Shown in pieces: positions 8,948 to 17,633 of a stretch of DNA of 64,000 bases. This DNA comes from Maritalea myrionectae DSM 19524. Lineage in GTDB: Bacteria > Pseudomonadota > Alphaproteobacteria > Rhizobiales > Devosiaceae. A model generated the notes under the pieces. It worked only from the letters and a program-made list of their open reading frames with translations. It did no database searches and had not been told where the DNA came from. Positions within the stretch are counted from its first letter, which is position 1, and every line of letters starts with the position of its first letter. The stretch lies in assembly GCF_000423365.1 (NCBI RefSeq), contig NZ_AUHV01000002.1, positions 186,001 through 250,000 on the forward strand, given 5' to 3'. The translations under genes were made by a program, and so were the position numbers.

Positions 8948-10081
8948 ATGACCTTTGAGACAAAGGTGCTTCGTTCGGCAAACGAAATCCGAGCGATAAA
9001 AGACCAATGGCAGGCACTGGAAGATAAATCGGAAGGGGTTGCGCTATTTCAAAGTTTTGAATGGTGCGCGCACATCCTTGAGCTTGATCGCGCGAATGGC
9101 GACGAGGATTATTATGTGATTTCAACATTTGAGCAGGGCCAATTGGTGGCCTTGCTGCCTTTGTCGATTTGGCACAAAAAGGGCCGAAAAGTGCTCACCG
9201 GGTTGGGCGAGCCTTATCAGCAATATACCGAAATGTTGGCCGACCCCGCTTTTGACGCAACAAAACTGTTTGCGGCGATGCACGACGTGATCAAACAATC
9301 TGATGCTGACTATGTGCATTTCGGGCAAGTACGGTATGACGGGCCGCTTTATGCGGGCAGTCGCACCTTTTTCGATCATGCAGAGGAAGAGAAAGCAGCG
9401 CCCTATGTGGATTTGACCCAATGGGACAGCTATGAGACCTATTACGCGGCTTTGAAAAAAGCGACGCGCAAACGCTTGCGCAATGCGTATAATCGCTTCG
9501 AACGCGAAGGTGAGCTTGCGCATTTTCATGCCTTTGAGGGCAGCATGCTTGGCGCGGTGATCGACCGTTCGTTTGAAGGACGCGTTGAATGGCAGCAACG
9601 CATGGGCCTTACATCACGCGCCTTTCAAGATGACTCATTCCGCGCATTTCTCAATCGGTTTAAAGACTGCACCGATGACAGCGTGAAGCCACTTGCATTT
9701 TGCCTGACGTTAAATGGTGAAGCTGTGGCTGATCAGTGGGGCTTTGTCTATAAAGACCGCTATTACGCTTATATGTCCACCTGGAATGAAGAGCATGCCT
9801 ATGCTGGCCCCGGTCGCTTGCACCTGGGTGAGATCGTCAAGAGTTGCTATGACCTTGGCATCAAATATGTTGACTTTATGATCCCCTCTGTCCCCTACAA
9901 AATGATCTATGCGACGGGTGAAGTTGAAGCGAGCGACTTGATCAAACCGCTTTCGACGACAGGTTTTATCTATGCCAATATCTGGCTGAAACATATGCGC
10001 CCAAAGCTGAAAGCTATTATGCAGGCGATGCCCGCGGAACAGCGCAAAAAGATCATCAATACAGTGTTTAACCGAAAGTGA
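8948..10081 (+). CDS. CelD/FemAB-like GNAT acyltransferase
   Basis: A 377-residue protein of the BioF2-like/CelD acetyltransferase type. The N-terminal half begins KVLRSANEIRAIKDQWQAL and contains FQSFEWCAHILE, the usual opening of this group. The second half (about residues 160-320) holds the GNAT fold, with KATRKRLRNAYNRFEREGE and CLTLNGEAVADQWGFVYKDR, then MSTWNEEHAYAGPGRLHLGEI. Relatives are found in cellulose, exopolysaccharide and capsule clusters or join amino acids to peptidoglycan precursors. Here it sits between an oxygenase-like gene (18 bases upstream) and a flippase, so a polymer-modifying role is likely but not shown. Confidence 0.8.
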   Translation: MTFETKVLRSANEIRAIKDQWQALEDKSEGVALFQSFEWCAHILELDRANGDEDYYVISTFEQGQLVALLPLSIWHKKGRKVLTGLGEPYQQYTEMLADPAFDATKLFAAMHDVIKQSDADYVHFGQVRYDGPLYAGSRTFFDHAEEEKAAPYVDLTQWDSYETYYAALKKATRKRLRNAYNRFEREGELAHFHAFEGSMLGAVIDRSFEGRVEWQQRMGLTSRAFQDDSFRAFLNRFKDCTDDSVKPLAFCLTLNGEAVADQWGFVYKDRYYAYMSTWNEEHAYAGPGRLHLGEIVKSCYDLGIKYVDFMIPSVPYKMIYATGEVEASDLIKPLSTTGFIYANIWLKHMRPKLKAIMQAMPAEQRKKIINTVFNRK

Positions 10082-10147
10082 TTGCTGGCATTAGCGGGAT
10101 TTAAACCGCTTATGCGCTATTCCAAGTCGGAAACTGGAGAACGACTT

Positions 10148-11464
10148 ATGGGTGAACGCCGCCAATTGGCGTCTAAATCCGCTTTGATTTTTGCTGTGCG
10201 CATTGGCGGCGCTGGCGTCATCTTTTTGGCGCAGGCGATGATCGCCCGCCTGTGGGGTGCCGCACAGCTTGGCGAATATTTGCTGGCGATTGCCGCGGCA
10301 AACCTGATGGCAATCGCATTGCCGATGGGTTTTCAAACGGTTGGGGCCTATTTTGCTGCAGAATATAAAGCCAAAAAAGATGGCGCCACCTTGTCGCGCT
10401 TTGCCATTTTGGCCTATGGCATGGCAATTTTCCCCGGCCTGTTATTACTCTATGTTGTTGGCCAGCTCATTCACTTCATTGGCCCAGCGGGCACCCTGCT
10501 GCAAAGCATTTGGCCGACGATCGCGATGATGGCGTTCGGCACAGCCATCGTCAATTTGAACGGTGCAATTTTGGTCGGGCTTAAAAAACCCTTCTTTGGT
10601 CTTTTTGCAGATACGATTTTTCGCCCGCTCTTCATTGTACTGGGCATTGTGATCGTGCTGTTTATCGGCGTTGAAAACGACCGTGTGGGCGCGTTGATCT
10701 GGTGGGTTGCCCTATTCTATCTGGGCTTGGCCACCGTCCACTTCTTTATCACTGTTCGCGCCATCCGAGCCTTGCCGCGCGATGCGCCTGTCCCCACGTT
10801 TGAAGCCAAGCGATGGTGGGTCTACGCCCTCCCCTGGATTATTGTCGCGCTCAGTTCTGACTTCTTTTTTGATATTGACCTATTGCTATTGTCCACCTTG
10901 CTGGACAAGGAGCAAATTGCGATTTTCGGGGTGTGCGCCCGCATGTTTGTGCTGGCCTCGTTCGGCATTATCGCGATTGGCGCGGTGGTGTCACCAGACT
11001 TGCTGGATGCAGAAGAAAGACAAGACTTTGAAGCCCTTGAGGCCAAAATCGGCGACGCCAATATGGTGGGCACGGGCCTGGCCATTGTACTGACCATCGG
11101 TGTGATGATCTTCAGCCCGGTTGTGTTTTATTTCTTCGGACCCGAGTTTGACCAAGGTGTCGTGCCGCTCACGATTTTATGCAGCGCGCTCGTAGCGCGT
11201 GCCGCTTTTGGCCCCGGTCCTGTTATTCTGTCCTCACGCAAAAAGCCCTATGCCAGCCTGCCCGCCATACTGCTGGGCCTCATCGTTCTTCTGGTTGCCA
11301 ACTATCTTTTGGTTCCGCCGTTCGGATTGGTGGGCGCTGCGAGCGCAGCCGCCATTTCCTTTATTATTGGCGCAGGGGCCATTTGGTTCACAACGTGGCG
11401 CTTGACGGGACTGAACGTCTCACTGGCGCCTGCCCTCAGGAAATATCTGACCCGCAGCGCCTAG
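10148..11464 (+). CDS. Polysaccharide-type flippase (MOP superfamily, Wzx-like)
   Basis: A 438-residue membrane protein with about 12 hydrophobic helices, matching the polysaccharide transport/Wzx branch of the MOP superfamily, which moves lipid-linked sugars across the inner membrane. I choose the ATG at 10148 (MGERRQLASKS) because GGAGA at 10136-10140 is well placed; a TTG start at 10082 would abut the previous stop but has no ribosome site. No glycosyltransferase or polymerase (Wzy) is in the window. The stop overlaps the NnrU stop on the other strand by four bases. A lipid or peptide flippase is the alternative. Confidence 0.82.
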   Translation: MGERRQLASKSALIFAVRIGGAGVIFLAQAMIARLWGAAQLGEYLLAIAAANLMAIALPMGFQTVGAYFAAEYKAKKDGATLSRFAILAYGMAIFPGLLLLYVVGQLIHFIGPAGTLLQSIWPTIAMMAFGTAIVNLNGAILVGLKKPFFGLFADTIFRPLFIVLGIVIVLFIGVENDRVGALIWWVALFYLGLATVHFFITVRAIRALPRDAPVPTFEAKRWWVYALPWIIVALSSDFFFDIDLLLLSTLLDKEQIAIFGVCARMFVLASFGIIAIGAVVSPDLLDAEERQDFEALEAKIGDANMVGTGLAIVLTIGVMIFSPVVFYFFGPEFDQGVVPLTILCSALVARAAFGPGPVILSSRKKPYASLPAILLGLIVLLVANYLLVPPFGLVGAASAAAISFIIGAGAIWFTTWRLTGLNVSLAPALRKYLTRSA

Positions 11465-12135
11465 AAATAGGCTAGCGGGTCAACGCCGATCACCGCCCCA
11501 TGGGCATGCAAAATGGCCATATAGAGCACGGCGCCGATCACCAGTTCAATCCAGAACTGGCCATCCAGGGCGCGGCGCAGCCGTTGGCCAAATGAGCCTG
11601 CCTCTTTTTGCAACGCCTGCTGATATGCCGCGGCGGAAAGCTTTGTCGCCTTTGTTTTGTTCAGACGCATCATGCCCAGCACGGAGAATGCCAGCATAAT
11701 GCCAAACAACAAAATGTTGGCCAGTTCGCCATTCACAATGATATGGGCAAACGCCCACAGGCCAAACGCGACGATGATCGGATGGCGAACAAGTGTCAAA
11801 ATGCCGGGCTTTTTGTTTTCCACATCGATGTTGCGACGAAATGACACCGACAAGGAATTGGGCCGCATCGCCCCCATGACAAACAGGATTACAGCAACAA
11901 GCATCAGCCCCATGGCAATGCGCACCGTTGTTGGATCGGCGGCATAATAAACCGTTTTGGGCGCACGCAACGCGGCGGAAATCAACCAAACCAGCAAAAC
12001 TGTTGAAAGAATCGAATAGCCGATTATGTATGTCTTACGGTTGGTTAGCGAAATGATCTTGCCCCGCAGGTCACCAATTTGAGGCAGAATATGCGCGAAG
12101 AGGAAGACAAAAAGGGCGAGCAAAAATTCGGTCAT
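11461..12135 (-). CDS. NnrU family membrane protein
   Basis: A 224-residue protein with about six membrane helices, of the NnrU/isoprenylcysteine-methyltransferase-like fold. Recognisable parts are FAHILPQIGDLRGKI at the N-terminus, GILTLVRHPIIVAFGLWAFAH in the middle and GQRLRRALDGQFWIE at the end. NnrU was first met in denitrification clusters, but most alphaproteobacteria carry copies with no tie to nitrogen oxides, and none is seen here. It is divergent from rirA, so the 145-base gap between them holds both promoters. Confidence 0.85.
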   Translation of the reverse strand: MTEFLLALFVFLFAHILPQIGDLRGKIISLTNRKTYIIGYSILSTVLLVWLISAALRAPKTVYYAADPTTVRIAMGLMLVAVILFVMGAMRPNSLSVSFRRNIDVENKKPGILTLVRHPIIVAFGLWAFAHIIVNGELANILLFGIMLAFSVLGMMRLNKTKATKLSAAAYQQALQKEAGSFGQRLRRALDGQFWIELVIGAVLYMAILHAHGAVIGVDPLAYF

Positions 12136-12250
12136 TGTTCAAGGCTTTCGCATGATGAGTTAGCAAGGTTGTAGAACATATGGAATGTGGCGAATGCAAT
12201 GGGGTTGAGCCTCAGAATCCATGTGACATTTTCACCTGCACGTTTTATGA

Positions 12251-12265
12251 TGAGGCGAATTCTCA
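12251..12265 (+). promoter_or_regulatory. Candidate iron-responsive operator (IRO box) of rirA
   Basis: TGA-GGCGAATTC-TCA fits the TGA-N9-TCA IRO consensus described for rhizobial RirA and ends 15 bases before the rirA start codon. The pattern has only six fixed bases and will occur by chance many times in 64 kb, so position is the real argument: it would fit autorepression. The ribosome site AGGAC at 12270 lies just downstream. Confidence 0.5.
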
Positions 12266-12280
12266 AGTTAGGACAAAACG

Positions 12281-12748
12281 ATGCGTTTAACAAAACAGTC
12301 CAATTATGCTGTGCGCATATTGATGTATTGCGCCAGCAATGAAAAGCTGAGCAAGATCTCCGATATTGCGGAGTTCTACGACATCTCCGAAACGTTCTTG
12401 TTTAAAATTTTGCAGATTTTGAACGCCGGCGGTTTTGTTGAAACCGTGCGCGGGCGCCATGGCGGGATCAAGCTGAAGCGACCTGCGGAAGAAATTGGCT
12501 TGGGCAAAGTGATCCGGGCCACGGAAGATAATTTCGACATGGCCGAATGTTTCGACCTTGATTCAAACACCTGCCCCTTGATCGGCACCTGCGGGTTTAA
12601 CCACGCCCTTTACCGCGCATTGAATGCGTTCTTCGACGTATTGGATGAATATACGATTGCGGACCTGACCGACAATCGCCGCAATATTCGCGTTTTGTTG
12701 GAGCTGGATAGCGTGGTGCGCGACGCGCCAAAACGGGTTGATGCGTAA
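12281..12748 (+). CDS. rirA: Rrf2-family iron regulator RirA
   Basis: Cytoplasmic winged-helix repressor of iron uptake genes, active when it holds a [4Fe-4S] cluster. The 155 residues match rhizobial RirA in order and length: MRLTKQSNYAVRILMYCA start, helix-turn-helix with ISETFLFKILQILNAGG, wing with VETVRGRHGG, then TEDNFDMAECF. The three cluster cysteines are present as Cys90, Cys98 and Cys104 with the spacing C-x7-C-x5-C. This separates it from NsrR and IscR, which space their cysteines differently. A TGA-N9-TCA box just upstream suggests autoregulation. Confidence 0.92.
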   Translation: MRLTKQSNYAVRILMYCASNEKLSKISDIAEFYDISETFLFKILQILNAGGFVETVRGRHGGIKLKRPAEEIGLGKVIRATEDNFDMAECFDLDSNTCPLIGTCGFNHALYRALNAFFDVLDEYTIADLTDNRRNIRVLLELDSVVRDAPKRVDA

Positions 12749-12808
12749 GTCACTGAATGTCGCCACTTTCGGGTGGTGAGTTGATTCACTTTTATCGCGG
12801 AAATGCTT

Positions 12809-13156
12809 ATGGCGTTCGCCCAAAAATACGAAAAAGCGATTGAAGAACTTCGTGCCTCCAAGATTTGGGGCGCCAATCACGATCAACCGCTCAACAAAAT
12901 CTATCGCAAACTGGGCCTGAAAGTGCCCCCGCCGCACTATGCATCATTCGGCCAAGTGTTTCTGGCCCATGGGGTGTTTTTCCAGATTATGTGGATTGTG
13001 CTTTGGACATTCAATCCATTCAGTTGGCCGGGCATGACGGCCACCTTTATGGTTGGGACCGGATTACTGGGCGGATTGATCTATTCAGCGATTATGGCGG
13101 CTTACTATCGCTGGGATCGCAAGCGCCATAACCTTACCCCTTGGGATGAGCTTTAG
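12809..13156 (+). CDS. DUF6404 family membrane protein
   Basis: A 115-residue protein with two membrane helices (about residues 51-67 and 76-95) and short charged ends. The N-terminal pattern of a helical part, then [20 protein letters not shown] and a following hydrophobic hairpin, fits DUF6404. Two in-frame ATGs exist at 12803 and 12809; GGA at 12799-12801 is better spaced for the second. It follows rirA by 60 bases on the same strand and could be co-transcribed, but no iron link is visible. Its TAG shares bases with the stop of the convergent hydroxyproline gene. Function unknown. Confidence 0.72.
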   Translation: MAFAQKYEKAIEELRASKIWGANHDQPLNKIYRKLGLKVPPPHYASFGQVFLAHGVFFQIMWIVLWTFNPFSWPGMTATFMVGTGLLGGLIYSAIMAAYYRWDRKRHNLTPWDEL

Positions 13157-14187
13157 TCCTGATCCATCGGCCATGTGTCGCTGAGGCGGTAGCCTTCTGG
13201 CCATGGGTCTGACGGGTCCAGCATGTGTTGATGGGTGCCAGTGATCCAGGCGCGACCATTGATGCGCGGCAGGATGGCGTTGCGGTCGCCACATTTGACC
13301 TGTTCGGCAATATCGCAATTGAACTTTGAGCCTGTGATCGAGGTGGCAATATATTTGTCGGTTGCCTCCATCTCACCTTTGGCCAGCATCAGCGCCATGC
13401 GGGCGGAGCAGCCTGTGCCTGTTGGGGAGCGGTCGATTTTGCCTGGACGGATGGCCACGGCGTTGGCACCGGAAAGACTGTTTCCTTCACGGGTGGTTTT
13501 GCCCATAAACTGGCAAAAAGAGATATGATCCCAATCTGGGTTTTCCGGGTGGGAGAAGCCAAGCTGTGCGTTGGCGGCAGCGGTAATTTTTGTGCCGAGG
13601 TCTGCCAGTTTTTTGGCATTTTCCGGTTTGATCTCAAGGCCCAACGCTTCGGCGTCGACCATCACAAAGCTGTCGCCGCCATAGGCGGTGTCGACGATGA
13701 TTTCGCCCAAGCCTTCGACTTGAAGCGGCACCTGCAATTGGTCGACAAAACTCTTCACATTGGTGACGGTGATGCTTTCGGCTTTGCCATTTTTGCATTG
13801 CGCCACCACTTTGATCAGGCCGCCCGGTGCTTCCAAGGTCAGATGCGTTTCCGGCTCGGTCATCGGCAGAATGCCGCTGTCGAGCAGCACGGTGGACACG
13901 CAGATGGAGTTAGAGCCGGACATGGGGGGCGTGTCGGCCGGCTCCATGATGATGAAGCCCATTTGCGCTTCAGGATGCTTTGGCGGCACCAACAGGTTCA
14001 CATGGCGGAACACGCCGCCGCGTGGCTCATTCAGCACGAAATTGCGCAAGGTTTCATCCTGTTCGATGAATTTGCGCTGCTCCCAAAGGGTTTCGCCCGG
14101 CGGGGGCGCAACGCCACCGACAATCACATCGCCCACTTCGCCTTCGGCGTGGCAGGACACCACATGGATGGTTTTGCTCGACCGCAT
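13153..14187 (-). CDS. Proline-racemase-family enzyme with Ser/Thr active site; probable trans-3-hydroxyproline dehydratase
   Basis: A 344-residue member of the proline racemase superfamily. Aligned by eye to its neighbour at 15319, both catalytic cysteine positions differ: MCGHGT is here MSGSNS (Ser90) and SPCGTGTSA is SPTGTGCSA (Thr256, with a Cys at 260). Two-cysteine racemization is therefore not possible in the standard way. Members with a Thr at the second position act as trans-3-hydroxy-L-proline dehydratases, forming delta1-pyrroline-2-carboxylate, so I favour that activity. It is the last gene of the hydroxyproline operon, one base after the enolase-superfamily gene. No pyrroline-2-carboxylate reductase is seen in the window. 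Confidence 0.8.
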   Translation of the reverse strand: MRSSKTIHVVSCHAEGEVGDVIVGGVAPPPGETLWEQRKFIEQDETLRNFVLNEPRGGVFRHVNLLVPPKHPEAQMGFIIMEPADTPPMSGSNSICVSTVLLDSGILPMTEPETHLTLEAPGGLIKVVAQCKNGKAESITVTNVKSFVDQLQVPLQVEGLGEIIVDTAYGGDSFVMVDAEALGLEIKPENAKKLADLGTKITAAANAQLGFSHPENPDWDHISFCQFMGKTTREGNSLSGANAVAIRPGKIDRSPTGTGCSARMALMLAKGEMEATDKYIATSITGSKFNCDIAEQVKCGDRNAILPRINGRAWITGTHQHMLDPSDPWPEGYRLSDTWPMDQD

Positions 14188-14188
14188 A

Positions 14189-15295
14189 TTAGCCTCTCAA
14201 TTCAAATTCGGGTTCACCCAACACGTCAAAATCTGGCTCTACGCCCAAGCCTGGCGCGTCCGCTGGCGACATGAAGCCATCCACGCGTTTAGGGGCGCCT
14301 GCGGCGAAATCGACGGTGCCATAGGAATTGAAGTCGGTAGCAGAGAACGAGAACGCTTCCGGGGTGGATGCGGCCAGATGGGCGATGGTGGCGGTGACGA
14401 TGTCGCCGCCCCATGTGTCCTCAATGGTCATGGCCAGACCTGCATTGACGCAAATATCACGCATCAGGCGCGCCTTGGTGAGGCCGCCGACTTTGGAGAT
14501 TTTCAGATTGATCGCGTCCATTGCGTCGTCGGCTAAGCCTCTGCGCAGCATGGCTTCATCAAAGATGTTCTCGTCCATAATGAAGGGACGCGCGGTGCGG
14601 CGGCGGATGGACAAGCACTCTTCATAAGTCATGCAGGGCTGCTCGATATAAACATCCAAATGAGCCACGGCGGCGGCGACACGTGCGGCTTCGTGACGGT
14701 TCCAGCCTGTGTTGGCATCGGCCACCAGCACTTCGCCGCGGTCCAGCACCTCGCGGGTGGCGTGGATGCGGGCAATATCGTCATTGGCGTCGCCGCCGAC
14801 TTTTAGCTGGAATTTGGTGTAGCCTTCATTGCGATAGCCATCGATTTTCTTGGCCATCACTTCCGGGTCTTCCTGCGAGATGGCGCGGTAAAGCGCGACC
14901 TTTTCCTGCTGTTTGCCGCCCAACAGGGTGTAAACTGGCAGGTCGGTGGCTTTGCCCAAAATGTCCCAACAGGCAATATCGATGGGGGCTTTGGCGTATA
15001 GGTGACCGCGCAGGCCCGCATCCATGGCGTTGTTGATGATGTTCAAATCGCGTGGATCAAGGCCGATCACATGGGGTGCCAGCTCTTTCAGCCCTTCGCG
15101 CACGCCTTTGGCATAGCTGGGCAAATAGGCGGAGCCGAGCGGACAGCATTCGGCATAGCCTGTGATGCCTGCATCTGTTTCCACCGCCAGAACGGTTGAA
15201 TCAAACACTTCGACAAAATTGCCGTTTGACCAGTTGTAGCGGCCTTCTCTCAACGGCAAATCAATTTGATAAACGCGCAGTGCAGTGATTTTCAT
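14189..15295 (-). CDS. Enolase-superfamily enzyme: hydroxyproline-betaine epimerase or cis-3-hydroxyproline dehydratase-like
   Basis: A 368-residue mandelate racemase/muconate lactonizing-type enzyme. The capping domain starts [18 protein letters not shown], and the barrel keeps the catalytic lysines in TKFQLKV (Lys161/Lys165) and [10 protein letters not shown] (Lys265), plus magnesium ligands Asp193 (VADANTG), Glu218 (YIEQP) and Asp241 (IMDEN). The sequence recalls proline-betaine/hydroxyproline-betaine epimerases (HpbD) and also the cis-3-hydroxy-L-proline dehydratase of the same superfamily. No Rieske demethylase for betaine breakdown is nearby, which leans towards the dehydratase. It sits between the two proline-racemase paralogues, so a substrate of the hydroxyproline kind is safe. 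Confidence 0.8.
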   Translation of the reverse strand: MKITALRVYQIDLPLREGRYNWSNGNFVEVFDSTVLAVETDAGITGYAECCPLGSAYLPSYAKGVREGLKELAPHVIGLDPRDLNIINNAMDAGLRGHLYAKAPIDIACWDILGKATDLPVYTLLGGKQQEKVALYRAISQEDPEVMAKKIDGYRNEGYTKFQLKVGGDANDDIARIHATREVLDRGEVLVADANTGWNRHEAARVAAAVAHLDVYIEQPCMTYEECLSIRRRTARPFIMDENIFDEAMLRRGLADDAMDAINLKISKVGGLTKARLMRDICVNAGLAMTIEDTWGGDIVTATIAHLAASTPEAFSFSATDFNSYGTVDFAAGAPKRVDGFMSPADAPGLGVEPDFDVLGEPEFELRG

Positions 15296-15318
15296 AAATT
15301 CCTCCCTCGCCCCTTTGC

Positions 15319-16320
15319 CTATGGCAAAATGAAGCCATGTTTGAATGGGTCACGATCATCGACAAAGATCGTGTTGTAGCCGGTTTTGCGGGCCCAGCCG
15401 CCAATAGATGGAATGATGGCATCGCGGTCACCCACTTTGGTGGCGGCTTCAACTCGGCCGCGGAACAGCGAGCCGATGATGCTCTCATGCACAAAATCTT
15501 CGCCCACGGCCAAATCACCAAGCGCGACCCAATGGGCCATGCGGGCCGATGTGCCGGTGCCACAAGGTGAGCGGTCGATGGCTTTATCGCCATAAAACAC
15601 CGCATTGCGGGCCGTAGCTTCGGGGTCGCGGGCGGCGCCTGTCCAAAGGATGTGGCTCAAGCCGTTGATCTCAGGATGTTCGGGATGCACAAACTCATAT
15701 TTCTCATTAAGGGCGGCGCGCAATTGCGGCGACCAGCGGATCAAATCGAGCGATGACAGGCCTTCAATATCCTTGAAGTTTTCCTGCGCTTCAACGATGG
15801 CGTAGAAATTGCCGCCATAGGATACGTCGACGGTGATTTCGCCCAAATCAGGTACAGTGGCGGTGAGGCCTTTGGCATAAAGGAAGCTCGGCACATTGGT
15901 GATGCGGACTTCTTCCACATAACCGTCATTCATAGTGTATTCGGCCTTGATGCGCCCGGCGGGGGCGTCGAGATAAAGCACGCCCGGTTCTTTTGGCGTG
16001 ACCAACCCTTCTTCCAGCGCCATGGTGACAGTGCCGATGGTGCCGTGGCCACACATGGGCAAGCAGCCGGAAGTCTCGATAAATAGAATGGCGATATCGC
16101 AATCGTCGCGGGTGGGCGGATAAAGGATCGCGCCGGACATCACATCGTGGCCGCGTGGTTCAAACATCAGGCTGAGCCGCACCCAATCATATTCGGCCAG
16201 GAAGTGGGCGCGCTTTTCGATCATGTTCGCGCCTTTCAGGTCTGGCCCACCGCCCGCCACAAGGCGCACGGGGTTACCGCAAGTATGTCCATCAATGCAG
16301 AAAAAGCTGTGTTTCGCCAT
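15319..16320 (-). CDS. hypE: 4-hydroxyproline 2-epimerase
   Basis: A 333-residue proline-racemase-family enzyme that turns trans-4-hydroxy-L-proline into cis-4-hydroxy-D-proline, the first catabolic step. Both catalytic cysteines are present: Cys90 in LPMCGHGT and Cys253 in [11 protein letters not shown]. The N-terminus [21 protein letters not shown] is typical of the epimerase group rather than proline racemase. The next gene downstream begins 23 bases later and the D-hydroxyproline dehydrogenase stops nine bases upstream, which supports the assignment. Confidence 0.9.
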   Translation of the reverse strand: MAKHSFFCIDGHTCGNPVRLVAGGGPDLKGANMIEKRAHFLAEYDWVRLSLMFEPRGHDVMSGAILYPPTRDDCDIAILFIETSGCLPMCGHGTIGTVTMALEEGLVTPKEPGVLYLDAPAGRIKAEYTMNDGYVEEVRITNVPSFLYAKGLTATVPDLGEITVDVSYGGNFYAIVEAQENFKDIEGLSSLDLIRWSPQLRAALNEKYEFVHPEHPEINGLSHILWTGAARDPEATARNAVFYGDKAIDRSPCGTGTSARMAHWVALGDLAVGEDFVHESIIGSLFRGRVEAATKVGDRDAIIPSIGGWARKTGYNTIFVDDRDPFKHGFILP

Positions 16321-16329
16321 GGGAGTTTC

Positions 16330-17574
16330 CTAAAAACGAGACGGATTAAAGGGAGTTAAATCAAGTGACGGGGTTTGCCCCTCGATCAGTTCGGCCATCA
16401 GTTTGCCCGTGGCAAAGCATTGGGTGAGCCCCAAATGACCGTGACCGAAAGCATAGCTGACATTGGGCGTGTGGGCGCTTTTGCCAATGGCGGGCAATGT
16501 GTCTGGCAAGGAGGGTCTAAAGCCCATCCATTGGGTGCCCTGCTCTGTTTTCAAGTCTGGCATAAAGCGCTTGGCTTTTTGCAGCATAATCTCAGCGCGT
16601 TTGTAATTTGGTGCGGCGTCCAGCCCGGCAAATTCAACTGCGCCGCCGACACGGATACCGGTGGAAAGCGGAGTCATAACAAAGCCATGCTCGCCAAAGA
16701 TCAATTGACGCTTCAGGTCGAACGCTTCGACGGGCAAAGTGGTGTTATAGCCGCGCTCGCTTTCAAGCGGGATTTTGTCGCCCACCTGCTCGGCCAACTG
16801 ATGCGACCATGCGCCAGCGGCAACCACCACGTGATTGCCCGAGAGCATATCGCCATTGGCGAGCATCACCTCACCCGCTTTGGAAATGGCTTGAACCTCG
16901 CGCTCCACCAGCTCGCCGCCATCCTCCTGCTGCACCATGCTCCACAGGGTTTGGGCAAATTCAAACGGGTCATTGACCGTTTGCCATTTGGGAATGAAGG
17001 TGGCGCGTTTGATGTGACTGGAGAGGCCCGGCTGCAAGTCGGCCAAGCGGGTGGCGTCCAGATGTTCAAACTCAATGCCGAACTCCTGCCGCGCTTTCCA
17101 ACTGGATTGGCTGGCGGCGAACTCGCGCTCGCTTTCATAAAGATGCAGCGCGCCATCGGTGCGGATCTGATTGCCGATCTGCGGAATCTGCGCCATGCGA
17201 TCGACTTCGCTGGCAGAAAGGTCGAGCAAGGCTGATTGAGCGACAATGGATTTGCGATATTGATCCGGCCATGAGGCGCGGAAGAATTTGAGCAGGTAGG
17301 GCACAATATTGAGCGCATATTGCGGGCGCACCGAGAGCGGGCCCAGCGGATCAAGCAGCCATTTTGGCGCTTTGCGCATGATGCCCGGCGAGGCCAGTGG
17401 GAGAATATCGGCCAAGGCAAACGCCCCGGCATTGCCCAGGCTGGCTTCTTGCGCCACGCCCTTGCGGTCCACCAAAGTGACTTTACGCCCGGTCTGCTGC
17501 ACATAGTGGGCGATGGCCAAGCCAATGATGCCGGCGCCGATAATAATCACATCATGTTTGGGTTGCGTGGCCAT
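16330..17574 (-). CDS. hypO: FAD-dependent D-amino-acid (D-hydroxyproline) dehydrogenase
   Basis: A 414-residue DadA-like flavoprotein. The N-terminal dinucleotide fold is VIIIGAGIIGLAIAHYVQQ, and the C-terminal family region WMGFRPSLPDTLPAIG and GHGHLGLTQCFATG is intact. In this operon the natural substrate is cis-4-hydroxy-D-proline, oxidised to delta1-pyrroline-4-hydroxy-2-carboxylate, with electrons passed to the membrane quinone pool. It is the one-subunit type, unlike the multi-subunit enzyme of pseudomonads. A general D-amino-acid dehydrogenase is the alternative. Confidence 0.87.
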   Translation of the reverse strand: MATQPKHDVIIIGAGIIGLAIAHYVQQTGRKVTLVDRKGVAQEASLGNAGAFALADILPLASPGIMRKAPKWLLDPLGPLSVRPQYALNIVPYLLKFFRASWPDQYRKSIVAQSALLDLSASEVDRMAQIPQIGNQIRTDGALHLYESEREFAASQSSWKARQEFGIEFEHLDATRLADLQPGLSSHIKRATFIPKWQTVNDPFEFAQTLWSMVQQEDGGELVEREVQAISKAGEVMLANGDMLSGNHVVVAAGAWSHQLAEQVGDKIPLESERGYNTTLPVEAFDLKRQLIFGEHGFVMTPLSTGIRVGGAVEFAGLDAAPNYKRAEIMLQKAKRFMPDLKTEQGTQWMGFRPSLPDTLPAIGKSAHTPNVSYAFGHGHLGLTQCFATGKLMAELIEGQTPSLDLTPFNPSRF

Positions 17575-17601
17575 AAGCGCCTCTTAAAATTGAAGAAATG
17601 C

Positions 17602-17624
17602 CCGGCGGCGTGCACCGCCGCCGG
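17602..17624. repeat. GC-rich intercistronic hairpin between the aldehyde dehydrogenase and dehydrogenase genes
   Basis: CCGGCGGCG (17602-17610) pairs perfectly with CGCCGCCGG (17616-17624) around a 5-base loop, in the 59-base gap between two operon genes. No T-run follows on the minus strand, so it is more likely an RNA stability or processing element than a terminator. Confidence 0.5.
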
Positions 17625-17633
17625 ACGCACACC

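Noticed and set aside
13525-14536. Long open frames on the plus strand opposite the Ser/Thr proline-racemase gene and the enolase-superfamily gene
   Set aside because: They mirror the codon pattern of well-supported minus-strand genes, lack ribosome sites and show no family motifs.
16375-17235. A 286-codon plus-strand open frame opposite the D-hydroxyproline dehydrogenase
   Set aside because: Antisense shadow with no motif and no start signal.
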